In this document: positions 6,171 to 10,467 of the stretch, one piece after another
How positions within the stretch are numbered: position 1 is the stretch's first letter
Layout: the number at the start of each line of letters is the position of its first letter
DNA from: Bradyrhizobium sp.
GTDB taxonomy: Bacteria; Pseudomonadota; Alphaproteobacteria; Rhizobiales; Xanthobacteraceae
Length of the DNA: 10,467 bases
NCBI GenBank assembly: GCA_013695565.1
Contig: JACDAG010000714.1
Coordinates: forward strand, 1 to 10,467
Reading direction: 5' to 3'
The notes under the pieces: generated by a model
The model's input: only the letters and a program-made list of their open reading frames with translations
The model's database searches: none
What the model was told of the DNA's origin: nothing
Translations under genes and position numbers: made by a program

Positions 6171-7172
6171 TCACTCCGGCTTGATGCCGGCGAATTTGGC
6201 GACCCTGCCCCACTTCTCGGTTTCCGCCAGCACGTAGGCCTGCATGTCGGCGGGCGAACCGCCGGCCGGTTCGGCGCCGAGCTTGCGCAATCGGGCGATG
6301 CCGTCTTCGGTCTTGAGGAACTTGTCGACGCTGGCGTTGAGCCTGTCGATGATCTCCTTCGGCGTCTTCGCCGGTGCGCCGATGGTGAACCACGACGCGG
6401 CCTCGTAGCCGGGGACACCGGCTTCCGCGATGGCCGGAAGGTCAGGCAGACCGGACCAGCGCTTGGCGGAGGACACCGCGAGCGGGCGGATCGAGTTGGA
6501 TTCGGCGAACGGCTGCGCCGCCGGCAGATTGTCGATCATCAATTGCACGCGGCCGGCGATCAGGTCGGTCAGCGCCGGCGCACTGCCCTTGTAGGGCACA
6601 TGGGTCATTTCGATGCCGGTCATCGACTTGAACAATTCGGTCGAGACATGTGCGGTGCTGCCGAGCCCGGGCGTGCCGTAGAACAATTCGCCGGGCTTCG
6701 CCTTGGCATAGGCGATCAGCTCGGCGACCGACTTCACCGGCAGCGAAATGGTGACCGAACAGAGATTGGGCACCCGAGCGATGATGATGACCGGCGCGAT
6801 GTCCTTGGCCTGGTCGTAGTTCATGTTCTTGAACACGAACTGGTTGATGGCGTGCGTGCCGGGCGTGCCCACCACGAACGTGTAACCGTCGGGCTCGGCC
6901 TTGGCGACGAATTCAGCCGCGATATTGCCGCCGGCGCCGGTCTTGTTCTCGACGATGAATTGCTGCCCGAATTCCTCGGAGACTTTGGCCGCGACCACGC
7001 GCGCCAGAATATCGGTGGTGCCGCCGGCGGCAAAGGGAACGACGAGCTTGACCGGCCGCGTCGGCCATTGGTTGGCAAGCGCCCGGCGCGGCAATAGCGA
7101 CAGTCCGCCGAGGGCTGCGGCGCCGGTCAGCACGGCGCGGCGATCGAGGCGGTGGATCATCTTCGAAGTCAT
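6171..7172 (-). CDS. Bug-family (TctC-type) solute-binding protein with Tat-like signal
   Basis: The 333-residue product starts at the ATG at 7172, with AAGGGA upstream on the minus strand. Its leader, HRLDRRAVLTGAAALGGLSLL (7-27) ending RRALA before N34, carries a twin-arginine pair (11-12) followed by a hydrophobic run, so Tat export is likely, which is found in some of these receptors. Family marks: WPTRPVKLVVPFAAGGTTDILAR (36-58), with the ligand-pocket Asp54 kept; NKTGAGGNIAAEFVA (76-90); EPDGYTF (93-99); then HVPYKGSAPALTDLIAGRVQ and LPAIAEAGVPGYEA. It would bind a small carboxylate in the periplasm. No TctAB pair is present; the gene lies 35 bp after an MFS gene on the same strand, so the two are probably cotranscribed, though Bug proteins are not known to serve MFS carriers. 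Confidence 0.93.
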   Translation of the reverse strand: MTSKMIHRLDRRAVLTGAAALGGLSLLPRRALANQWPTRPVKLVVPFAAGGTTDILARVVAAKVSEEFGQQFIVENKTGAGGNIAAEFVAKAEPDGYTFVVGTPGTHAINQFVFKNMNYDQAKDIAPVIIIARVPNLCSVTISLPVKSVAELIAYAKAKPGELFYGTPGLGSTAHVSTELFKSMTGIEMTHVPYKGSAPALTDLIAGRVQLMIDNLPAAQPFAESNSIRPLAVSSAKRWSGLPDLPAIAEAGVPGYEAASWFTIGAPAKTPKEIIDRLNASVDKFLKTEDGIARLRKLGAEPAGGSPADMQAYVLAETEKWGRVAKFAGIKPE

Positions 7173-7207
7173 GTCGGTTCCCTTTAAAATTTTGCGGACC
7201 GTATTCG

Positions 7208-8455
7208 CTAATTGACGGGACGGCCACCCTCACTGGCGTCATGCCTCAATGTCTCCGGCATCATGGCGCAGAAGCCGATCAGGCCGACACCGGCGACTGC
7301 GGCGAGAAACAGGAATGCCGCGCTGTAGCCGGCCTTGACGATGATGAAGCCGGCAAAGGCGGTGCTCAACGCGCCGCCAAGTCCCGCGGCGGTTGCGATG
7401 GCGCCCTGGCTGACATTGAAATGCCCAGTGCCGCGCGTCAGGTCGGCGACAACAAGCGGAAACAGCGCGCCAAAGATCCCGGCGCCAACGCCGTCGAGCA
7501 GCTGTACCGACACCAGCCAATACGGATTGTCGGAGAGGGGATAGAGCGCACCGCGAACGGCGAGTACGGCCAGCGCGGCGGCGAAAATCGGTTTGCGCCC
7601 CCATGTGTCGGCCTTGTGTCCGACCAGCAATGCCACCGGCACCATGACAATTTGCGCCGCGACGATGCAGACCGACATCAGTGTGGTGCCGAGTTCGCGG
7701 TTGACCAGCGCCAGCTTCTGTCCGACCAGCGGCAACATCGCCGCGTTCGAAAAGTGAAACGACACCGTTGCCAGCGCAAAGATCAACAGCGGCCTGCAGG
7801 TCAGCAACACCCCGAAGCCCGACGGCTTGTCGTGCGTGCCGGCGCCTTGTGCCGTGAGATCGTCAAGGCCGCGCGCGACGTGGTCGTCGATCGCGCTTGC
7901 CGGAATCGACAGCGTGGCGAGGATGCTCACCATCGCCATCGCGGCCAGCAGCCAGAACACGACGATGGGCCCGAACGAATAAGCCGTGATGCCGGCGATA
8001 CCGGCGGCCACGGCGTTGCCGGCGTGGTTGAAGGCTTCATTGCGGCCGGTCCGGCGGGCGAAGGCTTTCGGCCCGACGATACCAAGCGTCACCGCCGCGA
8101 CGGCCGGCGCGAAGATGGCGCCCGCAGCGGCCGCGACCGCCTGCGTTGCCGCCACCAGCTCGAAGCGCTGGATCAGCGGTAACGTGAGGCACGCCAGCGT
8201 GACGAGGATCGCGGCTGCGACCATCAGCGCACGTTTGGCTGTACTGCGATCGATCAGCGCGCCGGCAGGTGTCTGGGCGGCGATGCCGGCGAGCGCGGCC
8301 ACCGACATCACTACGCCGATCGAGGCTTCGTCCCATTTCTGTTCGGTTAGCAGATAAATCGCAAGGTAAGGGCCGAGGCCATCCCGCACGTCGGCGAGAA
8401 AAAAATTCAGCGCATCCAGCGGGCGCTCGAAGTCGAATGGGTTGGCGCGCGCCAA
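7208..8455 (-). CDS. MFS transporter (major facilitator superfamily), substrate unknown
   Basis: The 415-residue inner-membrane protein has about 12 hydrophobic segments in two halves separated by a hydrophilic loop (about 187-214), as expected for MFS. Motif A is clear in the loop between helices 8 and 9 (GHKADTWGRKP, 279-289) and recognizable between helices 2 and 3 (GALIDRSTAKR, 65-75). Other marks are DVRDGLGPYLAIYLL in helix 1 (22-36) and GRNEAFNHAGNAVAAG (137-152). The start is a TTG at 8455 with GAGAG just upstream; no in-frame ATG fits before helix 1 and the next in-frame ATG is inside the second helix. It could import or export a small organic compound; neighbouring carboxylate receptors hint at organic acids but do not prove it. 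A terminator-like hairpin separates it from the TRAP genes. Confidence 0.9.
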   Translation of the reverse strand: MARANPFDFERPLDALNFFLADVRDGLGPYLAIYLLTEQKWDEASIGVVMSVAALAGIAAQTPAGALIDRSTAKRALMVAAAILVTLACLTLPLIQRFELVAATQAVAAAAGAIFAPAVAAVTLGIVGPKAFARRTGRNEAFNHAGNAVAAGIAGITAYSFGPIVVFWLLAAMAMVSILATLSIPASAIDDHVARGLDDLTAQGAGTHDKPSGFGVLLTCRPLLIFALATVSFHFSNAAMLPLVGQKLALVNRELGTTLMSVCIVAAQIVMVPVALLVGHKADTWGRKPIFAAALAVLAVRGALYPLSDNPYWLVSVQLLDGVGAGIFGALFPLVVADLTRGTGHFNVSQGAIATAAGLGGALSTAFAGFIIVKAGYSAAFLFLAAVAGVGLIGFCAMMPETLRHDASEGGRPVN

Positions 8456-8522
8456 AGCTCTCTCACGGTTGGGCCTGCCAGCAAACGATTCCGGAGCTGT
8501 CAGGTTCCACCCGACAACGAAA

Positions 8523-8551
8523 TGACCGCGGCCCCTGGTGGACCGCGGTCA
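8523..8551 (-). terminator. Probable transcription terminator after the TAXI receptor gene
   Basis: A perfect 9-bp stem TGACCGCGG (8523-8531) and CCGCGGTCA (8543-8551) encloses an 11-base loop. It begins 31 bp after the TAXI stop codon in the minus direction, and the sequence that follows on that strand is TTTCGTTG, a short T-rich tail. It would end the TRAP transporter transcript and leave the MFS gene to start from its own promoter in the roughly 67 bp that remain, where I see no good consensus. Confidence 0.6.
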
Positions 8552-8582
8552 AATTCAACCAATCAAATTAAAGGCGGCAGGC

Positions 8583-9557
8583 TTAGCCGCCGACGCCTTT
8601 TTCCTTGAAGTATTTCAGCGCGCCGGGATGGAACGGGATCGGCGAACGGTCCTGCACCTGGTTGTCGAGCGAGAAGCTCTCGGCTTCCTTGTGCACGGCG
8701 ACGATGTCGGCCTTCTTTTCCACCAGTGTCTTGACGATGGCATAGGCGTCGTCGTTGCTCATCTTGTCGCCGGTAACGATCAGATTCCAGACTTCGGTGA
8801 TGGCGTTGTCCTTGTCGACGCCCGGATACGAGCCGGCCTTGATCTTGCTGGCGGTGTAGAGCTTGCCGTATTTGGCGTTCATCTTCTCGACCAGATTGCC
8901 ATGGTCGATCAGCTTCATCTTCATGCCCGGCGTTGCCGCCAGATCGGTGACCGCCGCGGTCGGAATGCCGCCGACCCAGAAGAACGCGTCGATCTTGCGG
9001 TCCTTGATGGCGTTGACGGATTCAGCGACGCCCAGTCGCTCGCGCTTCATGTCCTTGTCCTTGTCGAGGCCGGCGGCCTCGATGACGCGGAACGCCATCA
9101 CTTCGGTGGCGCCGCCCGGCGACCCCGTCGAGACGCGCTTGCCCTTGAGGTCCGCCATGCTCTCGATGCCGGTGCCTTCGACGGTCACCACATGCATGCG
9201 GTTCGGATAGACCACGAGCAGCGCCTGCAGCGGCAGCTTGCCGCTCTTGAACTTGTCCTGGCCCTGCGCCGCATCGAGCGCGGCGTCGGCCATGGTGAAG
9301 CCCATCTCGCTCTGCCCGGAGCCGATCAGCTTGAGATTATCGATCGAGCCGCCGGTGACTTCGGCGGTGGCCTGCACATTGGGCAGGCTCTTCGACAGCA
9401 CGTTGGCAACGGCGCCGCCGAGCGGATAATAAACGCCACCGGTTCCGCCGGTGCCGATCGACATGGTCTTCTGCTGCGCATGAACGATGCCGGCGAAAGC
9501 GAGCCCGGCTGCAACAGTCACAGCCAGCACCGCCGCGGTCTTTTTCATTGTTGTCAT
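8583..9557 (-). CDS. TAXI-family TRAP transporter solute-binding protein
   Basis: The 324-residue protein starts best at the ATG at 9557: AAGGGA (plus 9567-9572) lies 9 bases upstream, whereas the GTG at 9566 sits on top of that site. An ATG at 9548 is a possible alternative. Residues 1-27 are a Sec signal (AAVLAVTVAAGLAFAGIVHA) with cleavage before Q28. The mature N-terminus has the TAXI hallmark IGTGGTGGVYYPLGGAVANVL (34-54), followed by TGGSIDNLKLIGSGQSEMGF in the second strand-helix unit, GKRVSTGSPGGATEV and DAFFWVGGIPTAAVTDLA. TAXI receptors capture small organic solutes (glutamate in a few studied cases) and deliver them to a fused TRAP permease driven by an ion gradient. That permease gene lies immediately upstream, 55 bp away on the same strand, so the pair forms one operon. 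Confidence 0.95.
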   Translation of the reverse strand: MTTMKKTAAVLAVTVAAGLAFAGIVHAQQKTMSIGTGGTGGVYYPLGGAVANVLSKSLPNVQATAEVTGGSIDNLKLIGSGQSEMGFTMADAALDAAQGQDKFKSGKLPLQALLVVYPNRMHVVTVEGTGIESMADLKGKRVSTGSPGGATEVMAFRVIEAAGLDKDKDMKRERLGVAESVNAIKDRKIDAFFWVGGIPTAAVTDLAATPGMKMKLIDHGNLVEKMNAKYGKLYTASKIKAGSYPGVDKDNAITEVWNLIVTGDKMSNDDAYAIVKTLVEKKADIVAVHKEAESFSLDNQVQDRSPIPFHPGALKYFKEKGVGG

Positions 9558-9569
9558 CTCGATCACTCC

Positions 9570-9617
9570 CTTGAACTTTTCCTTGAATTGTTGCTTGGAC
9601 TTTTCCTTGGACTTAAG
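9570..9617. repeat. Array of four 12-bp units in the permease-receptor gap
   Basis: On the plus strand the units are CTTGAACTTTTC (9570-9581), CTTGAATTGTTG (9582-9593), CTTGGACTTTTC (9594-9605) and CTTGGACTTAAG (9606-9617). Units 1 and 3 differ by one base, and units 1-2 and 3-4 repeat as a 24-bp period. On the mRNA strand each unit ends in TCAAG or CCAAG and two are followed by GAAAAG, giving purine-rich AAGGAAAAG boxes just before the true ribosome site of the TAXI gene. The last unit includes the TAA stop of the permease gene. Confidence 0.75.
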
Positions 9618-10467
9618 TTGTAAGCGCTGGTTGTTTCGGCGCTCGCGTTCTCGACTGCCACAGCAACACGCCGAGGCCGATGATCAGCCCGGGCACGTAA
9701 GTGTAGCTGATATCGCGGCCGATGATCCATTCGACGATCGCCTCGATCAAACTCGGAAATACCAGCAGCAATCCGGATAGCAGAAGCAGGCCGCCCTCGA
9801 TCGGTGTATTTCGTCGCAGCGCCCAGTTCTGGGCCACCGAAGCCAGCGCCAGCAGCCCCAGGGTCGTCTTGAGCGTGATTTCGACGATATCGACCCACGA
9901 GCCGCCCTTGGGGATCGACAGCAGCAGGCCGACACCCTGTGGATCGAGCACGAACACGAACGGCACCAGGAAGGCCGGCAGCGTGTATTTCCAGGATTGC
10001 AGCGTGGTCTTGTAGGGATCGCCGCCGGTGATGGCGGCGGCTGCGAATGGCGACAGCGCGGTCGGCGGCGACACTTCCGACAGCACGGCGTAGTAGAAGA
10101 TGAACATGTGGGCGGCGTAATCGGGCACGCCGAGTTTGATCAGTGCCGGTGCGGCGATCACCGCGCAGATGATGTAGGAGGCGGTCACGGGCACCGCGAG
10201 GCCGATGATCCAGACGATCAGCGAGGTATAGATCGCGGTCAGCAGCAGGCTGCCGCCGGCATAGCTGATCACGATCGACGAGAATTTGAGGCCGAGGCCG
10301 GTCAGCGTCACGATGCCGACAACGATGCCGGCGCAGGCGCAGGTGGTCGCGGCATTCAGCGCGCAGATCGAGCCGTCGGCCATCGCCTTCACCAGCTTCT
10401 TCGGCACCAGCGCGGTTTCCTTGCGCAGGAAGCTCAGCGCGAAGGTCACGACGATGGCATAGAACAC
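9613..10467 (-). CDS. TRAP transporter fused permease, C-terminal part (5' end outside the window)
   Basis: The frame is open from the right edge of the window to a TAA at 9613-9615, giving 285 codons of what is normally a protein of over 600 residues. TRAP fused permeases combine the small DctQ and large DctM membrane subunits and use an ion gradient to import a solute delivered by a periplasmic receptor. The fragment has strongly hydrophobic helices and the typical segment from VPVTASYIICAVIAAPALIK (91-110) through GVPDYAAHMFIFYYAVLSEVSPPTALSPFAAAAITGGDP (112-150), then WKYTLPAFLVPFVFV. A tail of about 105 residues with roughly three more helices follows (180-284), as in many fused TRAP permeases. 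The GTG at the window edge is an internal codon. The TAXI receptor gene follows 55 bp later and is its obvious partner. Confidence 0.93.
   Translation of the reverse strand: MFYAIVVTFALSFLRKETALVPKKLVKAMADGSICALNAATTCACAGIVVGIVTLTGLGLKFSSIVISYAGGSLLLTAIYTSLIVWIIGLAVPVTASYIICAVIAAPALIKLGVPDYAAHMFIFYYAVLSEVSPPTALSPFAAAAITGGDPYKTTLQSWKYTLPAFLVPFVFVLDPQGVGLLLSIPKGGSWVDIVEITLKTTLGLLALASVAQNWALRRNTPIEGGLLLLSGLLLVFPSLIEAIVEWIIGRDISYTYVPGLIIGLGVLLWQSRTRAPKQPALTT

Noticed and set aside
5979..7097. A 372-codon plus-strand frame antisense to the second Bug gene
   Set aside because: It is the usual antisense shadow of a high-GC gene, rich in Arg, Asp and Gly; the minus strand encodes a clear Bug protein over the same bases.
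8538..9623. A 361-codon plus-strand frame antisense to the TAXI gene
   Set aside because: His/Asp/Leu-rich antisense shadow; its C-terminal LELFLELLLG run merely reflects the 12-bp array read in this direction.

Overview
The window is GC-rich DNA, about 60% or more G+C by eye, of alphaproteobacterial type. The overall gene style, two families of palindromic intergenic repeats and the set of solute-binding proteins point to Bradyrhizobium, Rhodopseudomonas or a close relative (Nitrobacteraceae). This assignment is an inference from style and remembered families, not from a search. No tRNA, rRNA, CRISPR array, transposase or phage gene is visible.

Left part, plus strand (1-2751): the 3' end of a NUDIX hydrolase gene, then a 115-bp palindromic repeat abutting the ribosome-binding site of an orphan Bug-type (TctC family) periplasmic binding protein, then a 395-residue exported protein with a lysozyme-like catalytic signature. 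A second palindromic repeat (2752-2879) fills the gap before the next, convergent gene.

Middle part (2897-5796): two small exported proteins of unknown function are transcribed divergently, 101 aa on minus and 159 aa with six cysteines on plus. The second is followed closely by a GNAT acetyltransferase. A REC-EAL two-domain protein on the minus strand converges on the GNAT gene with only 15 bp between the stop codons. Both its receiver and its EAL domain have lost key residues, so it looks like a c-di-GMP sensor or scaffold rather than a phosphodiesterase. A non-coding stretch of 374 bp (5797-6170) lies upstream of it.

Right part, all on minus (6171-10467), in transcription order: a fused TRAP transporter permease (its 5' part lies beyond the window), a TAXI-family TRAP solute-binding protein, a terminator-like hairpin, an MFS transporter and a second Bug-type binding protein with a Tat-like signal. 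The TRAP permease and TAXI receptor form one uptake system. The MFS and Bug genes are 35 bp apart and probably form a second unit. Three extracytoplasmic receptors and two types of permease in 10 kb suggest a region devoted to scavenging organic acids or related small molecules.

I found no clear new multi-gene system. The points most worth checking are the doubly degenerate REC-EAL protein, the array of four 12-bp units in front of the TAXI start, the repeat that forms the leader of the first Bug gene, the loss of the usual Asp in that Bug protein's pocket motif, and the lysozyme-like exported protein.
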